From JBNAVY01 sp049700195 (GTDB taxonomy: Bacteria > Bacillota > Thermoanaerobacteria > Thermoanaerobacterales > Thermoanaerobacteraceae): a stretch of 12,607 bases of DNA. A model generated the notes under the pieces. The model ran no database searches. It saw only the letters and a list, made by a program, of their open reading frames with translations, and was not told the DNA's origin. Both the position numbers and the translations under genes were made by a program. The DNA lies in the NCBI GenBank assembly GCA_049700195.1, contig JBNAVY010000050.1, positions 1 to 12,607 of the forward strand, written 5' to 3'. Position 1 is the stretch's first letter. Each line of letters starts with the position of its first letter. Shown one piece after another: positions 1-5,921 of this stretch.

Positions 1-899
1 ATTGTATAATCATTTTTACCTCTTATTTTGCTTACATACATTAATTTGTCTGTTCGTTTAAGTATTTTATCTATTGTATCATTATTTTTGATTAATGCAC
101 CTCCAATTGAGGCTGAAGTTTTAATTAAAGTCCCATCAGAAAGTTCGAAAAATGAATTTTCAATTAGGGAGTTTATTTTTTTAGCCAAAGTTTTTAAATC
201 TGCTTCTTCTTTAATCTCAGAAATTATAATAAATTCATCTCCTCCAAATCTTGCAACAATGTCATTTGCTCTTAGATTATTTTTTAGAGTTTCTGAAATC
301 ATTTTTAAAGTTTTATCTCCTATGTGATGTCCAAATCTATCATTTATGTCTTTAAAGTCGTCAAGGTCAATGAATAAAACAGCGATTTTATTATTATATC
401 TTTTAACTTCTTGAATTTTTTCATTTAAAAAAAATTCTAAACCTCGTCTATTTAAAATACCTGTCAAATCATCTATATATGCAAGTTCTCTTAATTTTTC
501 CAATTCTTTTTTTAAAGTTGTCTGTTCTATGGCTTCATTAAAAATTTCAACAGCTCCTATTATTTTTCCGTTATCATCAGAAACAGGAAGTGCTTTAACT
601 ATTACGGGTATTCTTTGTCCATTTTTGTGGTGTAAGTATACTTGTTTTTCTATATATTTATTGTTTTTTATAGAGTAGACAAGGGGACAATCTTCTTTAC
701 ATAATTCTTTACCTTTATCATCTATATGTCTTAATATATTATCATAGCAGTGAGAGTTTATAACCTCTTTTCGGGTAAATCCAGTGATCTCTTCGGCTTT
801 TTTATTCCAGTATAATATTTTTCTGTAAGTATCTACAAAATAAACTCCATCTGATAAATTTTCTAAAAGATTTTCACACATTCCAACCTGTAAAAACAT
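1..899 (-). CDS. PAS-GGDEF diguanylate cyclase, 3' end cut by window edge
   Basis: I translated this by hand from an ATG at 899; 299 codons are visible with no stop, and the C-terminus runs off the left edge, probably by only a few residues. An AAGGAG ribosome binding site precedes the ATG. Residues about 8-122 read as a PAS sensor fold with three cysteines (C51, C67, C71) in a patch ending LCKEDCPL. Residues about 138-299 are a GGDEF domain with DDLTGILNRRG near 143, FIDLDDFKDIND near 176 and an intact RFGGDEF active site (GGDEF at 219-223). RAND (210-213) is an RxxD inhibitory I-site at the canonical five-residue spacing. By family knowledge it makes cyclic di-GMP from two GTP and is feedback-inhibited at the I-site. 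No signal peptide or membrane segment is visible, so it is probably cytosolic. The input ligand is unknown. Confidence 0.93.
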   Translation of the reverse strand, partial: MFLQVGMCENLLENLSDGVYFVDTYRKILYWNKKAEEITGFTRKEVINSHCYDNILRHIDDKGKELCKEDCPLVYSIKNNKYIEKQVYLHHKNGQRIPVIVKALPVSDDNGKIIGAVEIFNEAIEQTTLKKELEKLRELAYIDDLTGILNRRGLEFFLNEKIQEVKRYNNKIAVLFIDLDDFKDINDRFGHHIGDKTLKMISETLKNNLRANDIVARFGGDEFIIISEIKEEADLKTLAKKINSLIENSFFELSDGTLIKTSASIGGALIKNNDTIDKILKRTDKLMYVSKIRGKNDYT

Positions 900-932
900 A
901 AATATTATCTCCTTAAAATAGTTTTAATTTAT

Positions 933-960
933 ATTATATATAAATAATGATTTTAAGCAA
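933..960 (-). promoter_or_regulatory. Candidate sigma-A promoter of the diguanylate cyclase gene
   Basis: On the minus strand, TTGCTT (955-960) and TATAAT (933-938) are 16 bases apart and lie about 35 bases before the start codon. The -10 is perfect and the -35 matches partly. The region is very AT-rich, so chance matches are likely. Confidence 0.4.
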
Positions 961-1082
961 TAGATTTTATTATAAAATAATTATTAATTTTTGCACTTTA
1001 ACTTCTGGTTTAGCTTTAAATTTAAACTAAAGATTATAAAAATATTATTATGTTAGAATGTATGTGAATATAAATTAGTTTG

Positions 1083-2372
1083 CTAGTGTAATATTTTGAA
1101 CGATTTAATCCAGCTTTTTGTGTTAAATTCATTTTTGTATTTTTCGATAATTGAAGATTGATGTTTTATAAATATTTCTGACTCTTTACTAAGGTTAAAA
1201 TCAGAATTTTTATTTATATTGTTTACTATTTCCTGGTTTTTAATAGTATCACATATATCTCCAAAATATGTTTGAAGCTTTTTTGAATTTTTTATTATTT
1301 GATTATAAGGTTTTTCATTAAAATATTCAGGGAACAGATCTCCTAAGTACCGTATTTTTTTTGCCTTTAAACGTATATTATGAATTGTTGTAAAATTAAA
1401 ATCAGAAAAGTTTTCAAGTTGGTTTATAATAGTTTTATCCCATTTATTAATATATTTTAAAGCAACATCTTTATTGAAATTTTTTTTGAGTTTATCAAAA
1501 TCTAATGCTTCTAATATCTGAATATAAGTTTGAAATATAAAATCCATACAAGAAGATCTAGTTATTTTTTTTATTATTTTTCTTTGTTCTCTTTTACGCT
1601 GGGTTAGAAAATATTCATAAAGATTGTGGAGTTCATCTTCTTTAGAGTTTTCTTGGATGGACATAATAAGTATATCTAATTCTCTTATATGGCTAAATAA
1701 GCGAGTAATATATCGAAGATTACTTTGAACTGTGTTATAAGTAACTGGGATAATATAGGGTTTTAAAAATGATATTAAAGAGCGGAATTTACGCAATAGT
1801 ACTCTAATTTGATGTACCGTTTCTACATCATCTGGATTTTTTATAAAAGCTATACTTTGTGATTCAATAGATTCGAGCAGTTCAACTGTTTTTTGAAATA
1901 CAGGTATATTAAGTTTATAAAATTCATTTAGAGGATAAGCCCATAATATTTTGGCTGGTTGATTATTTTCAAGATCTATTTTTAATTCAACTGCAAATCC
2001 TTTATCAAATGTTATTTGTCTCCCTGATAAATTATAACACCATTTCGAAAGATGGGGTTCATGACCAATAATGATTATTGTATTTGTATTATCAAATTCC
2101 TTAATAGTATTTATAAAACTATTATAATTTCCATTTTCAATAAAATCATGATAAATAATTTTTGCATCTTTTAATTCTTGTATTAGAATATTAGATGTAT
2201 CTATTGCACGATTTAAATTCGAGGTCCAAATTATAGGATTTTTGTCTTTTAAGTATGAAGCTAAAAAAGGCAGATTTGCTTTTAAATCTTTTCTACCTTT
2301 TTTTGTTAAGGTTCTTTCTTTATCATCGCCTTTTTTTTCAGCTTTACCATGTCTTAACAATATAATTCTCAT
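1083..2372 (-). CDS. SixA-like histidine phosphatase fused to a CHAD domain
   Basis: The start is placed at ATG 2372 (429 aa) because GAGGTGAT lies just upstream. A GTG at 2381 in the same frame overlaps that ribosome binding site and is less likely. The N-terminal ~150 residues are a SixA-type histidine phosphatase: LLRHG at 5-9 carries the phosphate-accepting His, SNLNRA near 51-56 the phosphate-binding Arg, and GHEPH at 103-107 the second catalytic His. From about 160 to the end is an alpha-helical CHAD domain with both diagnostic repeats, HQIRVLLRKFRS (187-198) and HNIRLKAKKIRY (331-342), rich in Lys and Arg. CHAD domains bind inorganic polyphosphate; SixA enzymes remove phosphate from phosphohistidine. 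The joint role is inferred only: a phosphatase tethered to polyphosphate or acting on a phosphorylated partner. No signal peptide is seen. The gene is divergent from lspA and 183 bases upstream of the diguanylate cyclase on the same strand. Confidence 0.9.
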   Translation of the reverse strand: MRIILLRHGKAEKKGDDKERTLTKKGRKDLKANLPFLASYLKDKNPIIWTSNLNRAIDTSNILIQELKDAKIIYHDFIENGNYNSFINTIKEFDNTNTIIIIGHEPHLSKWCYNLSGRQITFDKGFAVELKIDLENNQPAKILWAYPLNEFYKLNIPVFQKTVELLESIESQSIAFIKNPDDVETVHQIRVLLRKFRSLISFLKPYIIPVTYNTVQSNLRYITRLFSHIRELDILIMSIQENSKEDELHNLYEYFLTQRKREQRKIIKKITRSSCMDFIFQTYIQILEALDFDKLKKNFNKDVALKYINKWDKTIINQLENFSDFNFTTIHNIRLKAKKIRYLGDLFPEYFNEKPYNQIIKNSKKLQTYFGDICDTIKNQEIVNNINKNSDFNLSKESEIFIKHQSSIIEKYKNEFNTKSWIKSFKILH

Positions 2373-2569
2373 TTGTATCACCTCAGAATAAATATTTTAA
2401 GGGATTAATTTGTTTAGTTGATTTAATAAAGGTAAAATAAATCTGTGAAATGAAGATGTATTATAAGAATTATAGATATGTTTACTAGTAAGTAATTATA
2501 TTATAGCATAAAATTTATACTTTAAATATGTTTTTCTTTTTTTATGTAGTTTAAATTAATTTTTTACTG

Positions 2570-2575
2570 TATAAT
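2570..2575 (+). promoter_or_regulatory. -10 element of the lspA-rluD promoter
   Basis: A perfect TATAAT lies 40 bases upstream of the lspA start. The -35 at 17-base spacing (TAGTTT, 2547-2552) is poor, so the promoter call rests on the -10 and its position. The 2373-2615 gap must also hold the promoter for the divergent phosphatase-CHAD gene, but I could not place that one convincingly. Confidence 0.45.
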
Positions 2576-2615
2576 ATATTCGTAACTAACAAATTAATAC
2601 TAGGAGGAATTGACA

Positions 2616-3050
2616 TTGGAAATACTTATTGTAATATTTGTAGTTTTTATTGACCAATTTTCTAAATATTTAGCAGTTAAATACCTGATGCCAATTGGTA
2701 ATTTCCCTGTAATAAAGAATTTCTTTTACTTAACTTATGTAGAAAATAAAGGTGCAGCTTTTGGAATTTTACAAAATAAAACGATATTTTTTATAATTAT
2801 AACTGTTTTTGTAGGGTTAATTTTAATTTATTCCATGATTAAACTTCCGGAAAACAGTTTGTATAATTATACATTAGCTATGATTTTAGGGGGAGCTATT
2901 GGAAATCTTATTGATAGAGTTAGACTTGGATATGTTGTTGATTTTATAAATTTTAAATTTTTTCCTGCAGTTTTTAATATTGCTGATTCTTTTATAGTTG
3001 TTGGTGCAATTATTCTTGGATATCTAATAATTTTTAGAAGTAAGGCGTGA
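2616..3050 (+). CDS. lspA: Lipoprotein signal peptidase (signal peptidase II)
   Basis: This is an inner-membrane aspartyl protease that cleaves the signal peptide of diacylglyceryl-modified prolipoproteins. The protein is 144 aa from TTG 2616, which sits 8 bases after AGGAGG (2602-2607). An in-frame TTG at 2610 is only 2 bases from that site and is rejected. Four hydrophobic segments are visible, near residues 2-20, 55-75, 85-100 and 118-140. Family motifs in order are DQFSKYLA, the NKGAAFG box, GGAIGNLIDR with VVDF (catalytic Asp about 109), and FNIADSF (catalytic Asp about 124). The length is slightly under the usual 150-160 aa. rluD follows one base after the TGA stop (counted from its GTG codon), the common Firmicutes lspA-rluD pair that is probably co-transcribed. 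Confidence 0.97.
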   Translation: MEILIVIFVVFIDQFSKYLAVKYLMPIGNFPVIKNFFYLTYVENKGAAFGILQNKTIFFIIITVFVGLILIYSMIKLPENSLYNYTLAMILGGAIGNLIDRVRLGYVVDFINFKFFPAVFNIADSFIVVGAIILGYLIIFRSKA

Positions 3051-3054
3051 TGTG

Positions 3055-3978
3055 ATGAACATAGTAGATAAGATAGTTTTTCAAGGAGAAAAAGAGGATG
3101 AGGGAAAGAGAATAGATGTTTTTCTTGCGGCAGAATTGGATTATACAAGGTCTTATATTAAAAAATTGATTGTAGATGGACTTGTTTTTATAAATGGCAA
3201 AACTGTAAAACCTAGTTATAAAGTAAAAGAAAGTGATGAGGTTGTTGTAAATATTCCAAAGGCAGAGGAAATTGATCTACTGCCAGAGAATATACCTCTT
3301 GATATTATTTATGAAGATGATGATATAGTTGTAGTAAATAAACCTCAGGGAATGGTTGTTCATCCGGCACCCGGGAATTACAGCGGTACACTTGTAAATG
3401 CACTTTTGTACCATTGCAAAAACTTATCAGGTATCAATGGATTTTTGCGTCCTGGTATTGTTCATAGACTTGATAAGGATACTTCAGGTGTTATGGTTGT
3501 TGCTAAAAATGATAAAGCACATATTAGTCTATCTAACCAGATAAAAGACAGGACAGTTTTTAAAAAATATACTGCAATAGTTGAAGGAGTTATAAAGCTT
3601 GATGAAGGGAAAATTGAAATGCCTATTGGAAGGCATCCTATTCATAGAAAAAAGATGGCAGTTTTAGATGATGGAAGATATGCCCTTACATTATATAAAG
3701 TTTTAGAAAGGTATAAAGAAAACACTTTATTAGAGGCAGTTATAAAAACTGGAAGGACTCATCAGATACGTGTACATATGGCATATATAGGACATCCTGT
3801 TGTAGGCGATGTTTTGTATGGTTATAAAAGAAAAAGATTTAAATTAAATGGGCAAGCTCTTCATTCAACTGTTTTAGGTTTTATTCATCCTTCTAAAGGA
3901 ATATTTATGGAATTTTATGCACCACTACCTAGATATTTAATTGAAATTACAGATATTTTAAAAAGGCAGGATTTATAA
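3055..3978 (+). CDS. rluD: RluA/RluD-family 23S rRNA pseudouridine synthase
   Basis: It converts specific uridines of large-subunit rRNA to pseudouridine; by family the targets are helix 69 or related sites, but the exact position cannot be read from sequence. The protein is 307 aa from ATG 3055. A GTG at 3052 would add one residue, and both starts share the weak AAGG at 3042-3045. Residues about 15-70 form an S4 RNA-binding domain (RIDVFLAAELDYTRSYIKKLI). The catalytic domain carries NKPQGMVVHP, then GIVHRLDKDTSG with the catalytic Asp near residue 140, and the C-terminal GRTHQIRVHMAYIGHPVVGD signature. The length is typical. It is translationally close to lspA and ends in a terminator shared with the convergent gene. 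Confidence 0.95.
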   Translation: MNIVDKIVFQGEKEDEGKRIDVFLAAELDYTRSYIKKLIVDGLVFINGKTVKPSYKVKESDEVVVNIPKAEEIDLLPENIPLDIIYEDDDIVVVNKPQGMVVHPAPGNYSGTLVNALLYHCKNLSGINGFLRPGIVHRLDKDTSGVMVVAKNDKAHISLSNQIKDRTVFKKYTAIVEGVIKLDEGKIEMPIGRHPIHRKKMAVLDDGRYALTLYKVLERYKENTLLEAVIKTGRTHQIRVHMAYIGHPVVGDVLYGYKRKRFKLNGQALHSTVLGFIHPSKGIFMEFYAPLPRYLIEITDILKRQDL

Positions 3979-3994
3979 ATTAATCCTGTCTTTT
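3961..3994. terminator. Bidirectional intrinsic terminator between convergent genes
   Basis: A 13-bp stem (3961-3973 with 3982-3994, one G-U wobble) encloses an 8-base loop. The sequence runs AAAAGGCAGGATT, loop, AATCCTGTCTTTT. On the plus strand the T-rich run is at 3991-3994 and beyond; on the minus strand the complementary arm gives a run of five Ts. It overlaps the last codons and stops of both rluD and the convergent gene. Confidence 0.85.
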
Positions 3995-4965
3995 ACTTTA
4001 TATATTTCATCTTTACAAGGGGAAGGAATGGTTATTTTCCCTTGGGAAGTTACAAGGAATTTATCTTTTTCTGTTATTTTACCTACTACTGTAGCTTTAA
4101 TACCTTCTTTTTCTAAGGCATTTATAATTTCATCCTTTTTTGATGTTGAAATCATCATAGAGCCACTTGAAATAAGTTTTAAGGGGTTTATACCAAAGAT
4201 TTTGCATATTTTTTGGGTTTCTTCTCTAATTGGTATTTTATCTTCATAAATCAATATTCCGAGCCCTGATGCTTCTGCTATTTCATAGGCTGCTCCTAAA
4301 ATTCCGCCCTCAGTGATATCATGCATGGCATTTGCTCCATTTTGCCCTGCTATAAGTCCTTCTTCTATTACACTTATTTCATTTATGAATCCTTGAGCTC
4401 TTTGTATAAATTGCTTATCAAAATATTTAGTCAAAAGATCTTCATAGTCAGAAGCTAAAATGGATGTGCCTTCAAGGCCTACAGACTTTGTTATAATTAT
4501 ATCATCACCTAATTTTGCACCTTTTGTTGTAATATATGAATTTTTATCGGCTATACCTATTGCAGTAGTGCTTATTATAGGTTTATTTACAGATGAAGTT
4601 ATTTCTGTATGTCCACCTAAGACTTCTATATTTATTTTTTTTGCTGCTTTATCTATTTCTTTCATAATGTTATGTAAAACAGATTCATCTGTTTTATCAG
4701 GAAGAAGTATTGTTGATAATATCCCTAAGGGTTTTGCACCTGAAGAAGCAATATCATTACATGATATTATTACTGATAAAAAGCCGCTCATTTTATTTGC
4801 AGCAGTAATTGGATCTGTTGATAGTACTGCTACTTTATCACCAAAATCTATAATTGAACAATCTTCTCCAAGTTTTGAATGTACTAAAACTTCTTTTTGC
4901 ATTATTCCAAGATATGGCATAACACTTTTTTTAAAAACATCTGCAGGAACTTTACCTATTTCCAT
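3973..4965 (-). CDS. AIR synthase-related (PurM/HypE superfamily) protein of unknown function
   Basis: This is a 330-aa ATP-binding protein of the PurM-ThiL-SelD-HypE fold, starting at ATG 4965 behind AAGGAAGTGA. Visible family features are LGEDCSIIDF (32-41), DPIT (51-54), NDIASSGAKPLG (70-81), LGGHTEI (116-122), DITEGGILGA (216-225) and NPLKLISSGSMMIS (260-273). The best overall resemblance is to proteins often labelled hydrogenase maturation factor HypE. True HypE, however, ends in a Cys that receives the carbamoyl group, while this protein ends KDRINL and its nearest Cys is residue 317. No hyp or hydrogenase genes are nearby. It is therefore a stand-alone paralogue whose substrate is unknown. 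The gene overlaps rluD tail to tail by 6 bases and shares its terminator. It is divergent from the pyr operon, and no clear promoter was found in the AT-rich gap. Confidence 0.85.
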   Translation of the reverse strand: MEIGKVPADVFKKSVMPYLGIMQKEVLVHSKLGEDCSIIDFGDKVAVLSTDPITAANKMSGFLSVIISCNDIASSGAKPLGILSTILLPDKTDESVLHNIMKEIDKAAKKINIEVLGGHTEITSSVNKPIISTTAIGIADKNSYITTKGAKLGDDIIITKSVGLEGTSILASDYEDLLTKYFDKQFIQRAQGFINEISVIEEGLIAGQNGANAMHDITEGGILGAAYEIAEASGLGILIYEDKIPIREETQKICKIFGINPLKLISSGSMMISTSKKDEIINALEKEGIKATVVGKITEKDKFLVTSQGKITIPSPCKDEIYKVKDRINL

Positions 4966-5041
4966 TTAGTCACTTCCTTTTAAAACTTATTAGCATATAT
5001 AAACATATTAACATAAGTTTAATTTTTTTTAAATATTTATA

Positions 5042-5070
5042 TAGACAAGTATTGAAAAATATGATAGTAT
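5042..5070 (+). promoter_or_regulatory. Promoter of the pyr operon
   Basis: TAGACA (5042-5047) and TAGTAT (5065-5070) are separated by exactly 17 bases, with an extended -10 TG at 5062-5063. Transcription would begin near 5077, about ten bases before the PyrR-binding hairpin. Neither hexamer is perfect, but the position fits. Confidence 0.6.
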
Positions 5071-5086
5071 AGAAAAAAAGAAAATT

Positions 5087-5162
5087 CCTTTAATCAGTCC
5101 AGTGAGACTGGCAAGGTTGTAAATATGATACGAACTTCTTGCCAGACAAGAAGTTTTTTTTT
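5087..5162 (+). promoter_or_regulatory. PyrR-dependent attenuator 1 (pyrR leader)
   Basis: AGTCCAGTGAGACT (5096-5109) matches the PyrR-binding consensus ARUCCNGNGAGGYU at all but one base; that G-to-A change turns a U-G pair into U-A, so the hairpin is kept. The binding hairpin pairs CAGTC (5095-5099) with GACTG (5106-5110), with CCTT/AAGG (5087-5090 with 5113-5116) closing it below an internal loop. CTGGCAAG (5108-5115) can instead pair with CTTGCCAG (5138-5145), an antiterminator that breaks both the PyrR hairpin and the terminator stem. By analogy with Bacillus, PyrR bound to UMP or UTP stabilises the first hairpin, lets the terminator form and shuts off the operon. Confidence 0.93.
5133..5162 (+). 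terminator. Attenuator terminator upstream of pyrR
   Basis: A perfect 9-bp stem (5133-5141 with 5147-5155) with a 5-base loop is followed by an unbroken run of nine Ts (5154-5162). Confidence 0.93.
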
Positions 5163-5175
5163 GGAGGTAATTAGG

Positions 5176-5712
5176 TTGGATATAAAAGCAGAACTAATGG
5201 ATGAAAAAGCTATTGAAAGGGCTCTTATTAGAATTTCTCATGAAATTGTAGAAAAAAACAAAGGAATTGAAGATATTGTTTTAGTAGGTATAAAAACAAG
5301 GGGAGTTCCATTAGCAAAACGCATTGCAAAGTATATATCACATATAGAAGATAAAATGCCTCCAGTAGGGTCATTAGATATTACATTATACCGGGATGAC
5401 CTTACAACAGACCTTGAACAACCTGTAGTAAAGAAAAAAGATATAGGTGTAGACATAATAGGTAAAATTGTTGTTTTAGTTGATGATGTGATATTTACAG
5501 GACGAACTATAAGAGCTGCAATGGATGCAATAATAGATTTAGGAAGACCTAAAGCTATTCAGCTTGCTGAATTAATTGACAGAGGGCATAGAGAACTTCC
5601 TATTAAACCAGATTATGTCGGTAAAAATGTTCCTACTTCAAAAAATGAAATTATTCATGTTATGCTTGAAGAGACAGACAAAACAAACAGAGTTGTAATA
5701 ACAGAAAAATAG
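5176..5712 (+). CDS. pyrR: PyrR, pyrimidine operon RNA-binding attenuation protein / uracil phosphoribosyltransferase
   Basis: It binds pyr mRNA leaders in response to uridine nucleotides and has uracil phosphoribosyltransferase activity in the family. The protein is 178 aa from TTG 5176, 7 bases after GGAGGT (5163-5168). The upstream in-frame ATG at 5125 would lie before the attenuator terminator and add 17 residues with no homology, so it is rejected. The sequence follows Bacillus PyrR closely: DEKAIERALIRISHEI (9-24), VGIKTRGVPLAKRI (37-50), LYRDDLT (71-77), the PRPP motif VVLVDDVIFTGRT (99-111), and IDRGHRELPI (134-143) with YVGKNVPTSK (147-156). It is the first gene of the pyr operon and is autoregulated by attenuator 1. 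Confidence 0.97.
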   Translation: MDIKAELMDEKAIERALIRISHEIVEKNKGIEDIVLVGIKTRGVPLAKRIAKYISHIEDKMPPVGSLDITLYRDDLTTDLEQPVVKKKDIGVDIIGKIVVLVDDVIFTGRTIRAAMDAIIDLGRPKAIQLAELIDRGHRELPIKPDYVGKNVPTSKNEIIHVMLEETDKTNRVVITEK

Positions 5713-5714
5713 CA

Positions 5715-5799
5715 CCTTTAAATTAGTCCAGTGAGGCTAAAAAGGGAGAATATATAACTATTCTCCCAGGGTATAAACTCTTAGAAGGGAGGATTTTTT
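5715..5799 (+). promoter_or_regulatory. PyrR-dependent attenuator 2 (pyrR-pyrB intergenic)
   Basis: AGTCCAGTGAGGCT (5725-5738) is an exact match to the PyrR-binding consensus. Its hairpin pairs TTAGTC (5723-5728) with GGCTAA (5735-5740) and CCTTT (5715-5719) with AAAGG (5741-5745), leaving the typical 5' purine bulge AAA at 5720-5722. The antiterminator pairs GGGAGAATA (5744-5752) with TATTCTCCC (5759-5767). The terminator pairs ATTCTCCC (5760-5767) with GGGAGGAT (5787-5794). The three structures exclude one another, as in Bacillus pyr leaders. The 3' arm of the terminator also contains the GGGAGG ribosome binding site of the small ORF that starts at 5800. Confidence 0.9.
5760..5799 (+). terminator. 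Terminator of attenuator 2
   Basis: An 8-bp stem (5760-5767 with 5787-5794, one G-U pair) has a large 19-base loop and is followed by six Ts (5794-5799). The big loop makes it weaker than the terminator before pyrR. It may act partly by hiding the ribosome binding site in its 3' arm. Confidence 0.75.
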
Positions 5800-5880
5800 A
5801 TGCAAATTTTTAGATTTTCTAGTTTAGTAAAAGAAATATTTTATTTTAAGAAAAGAGTAGTGCCATTTCACATTGTGTGA
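5800..5880 (+). CDS. Putative 26-aa pyr leader peptide
   Basis: A short ORF runs from ATG 5800 to TGA 5878-5880. It has a strong GGGAGG site (5787-5792) seven bases before the ATG. The predicted peptide is hydrophobic and basic (starts MQIFRFSSLV, ends VVPFHIV) and resembles no family I know. Its message is rich in U and A runs, and its stop codon lies within the 3' strand of the upper stem of the next terminator, so a ribosome finishing it would hold that hairpin open. I infer a regulatory leader ORF of the E. coli pyrBI type, where low UTP slows polymerase and lets translation block termination. Alternatives are a chance ORF or the remnant of a lost gene such as a permease. Confidence 0.5.
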   Translation: MQIFRFSSLVKEIFYFKKRVVPFHIV

Positions 5881-5902
5881 TTTGGTAACTACTCATTTTT
5901 TT
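5855..5902 (+). terminator. Intrinsic terminator just upstream of pyrB
   Basis: The base stem GAGTAGT (5855-5861) pairs with ACTACTC (5888-5894). Inner pairs are CCA/TGG (5863-5865 with 5883-5885) and TCACA/TGTGA (5868-5872 with 5876-5880), with a 3-base loop. Seven Ts follow at 5896-5902. It carries no PyrR site of its own and ends 19 bases before the pyrB ATG, so pyrB-pyrE transcription must read through it. Confidence 0.82.
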
Positions 5903-5921
5903 AATCGAAAGGAGAGTTTTT

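Noticed and set aside
28..327. Plus-strand 99-codon ORF within the GGDEF gene
   Set aside because: It is antisense to the conserved GGDEF coding region, which has an intact active site, and has no ribosome binding site.
995..1030. AT-rich imperfect inverted repeat downstream of the phosphatase-CHAD gene
   Set aside because: The stem is almost all A-T with a bulge and no following T run on the minus strand, too weak to call a terminator.
2482..2491. TTACTAGTAA palindrome between the divergent phosphatase-CHAD gene and lspA
   Set aside because: It is only 10 bases, symmetry does not extend, and there is no second copy; chance is likely in AT-rich DNA.
4460..4969. Plus-strand 169-codon ORF opposite the HypE-like gene
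   Set aside because: It is a shadow of the minus-strand gene, which has all the family motifs; the low-GC composition keeps the opposite frame open.
5125..5175. Upstream ATG extension of pyrR
   Set aside because: It would translate through the attenuator terminator and adds residues absent from PyrR proteins; TTG 5176 has a well-placed GGAGGT.
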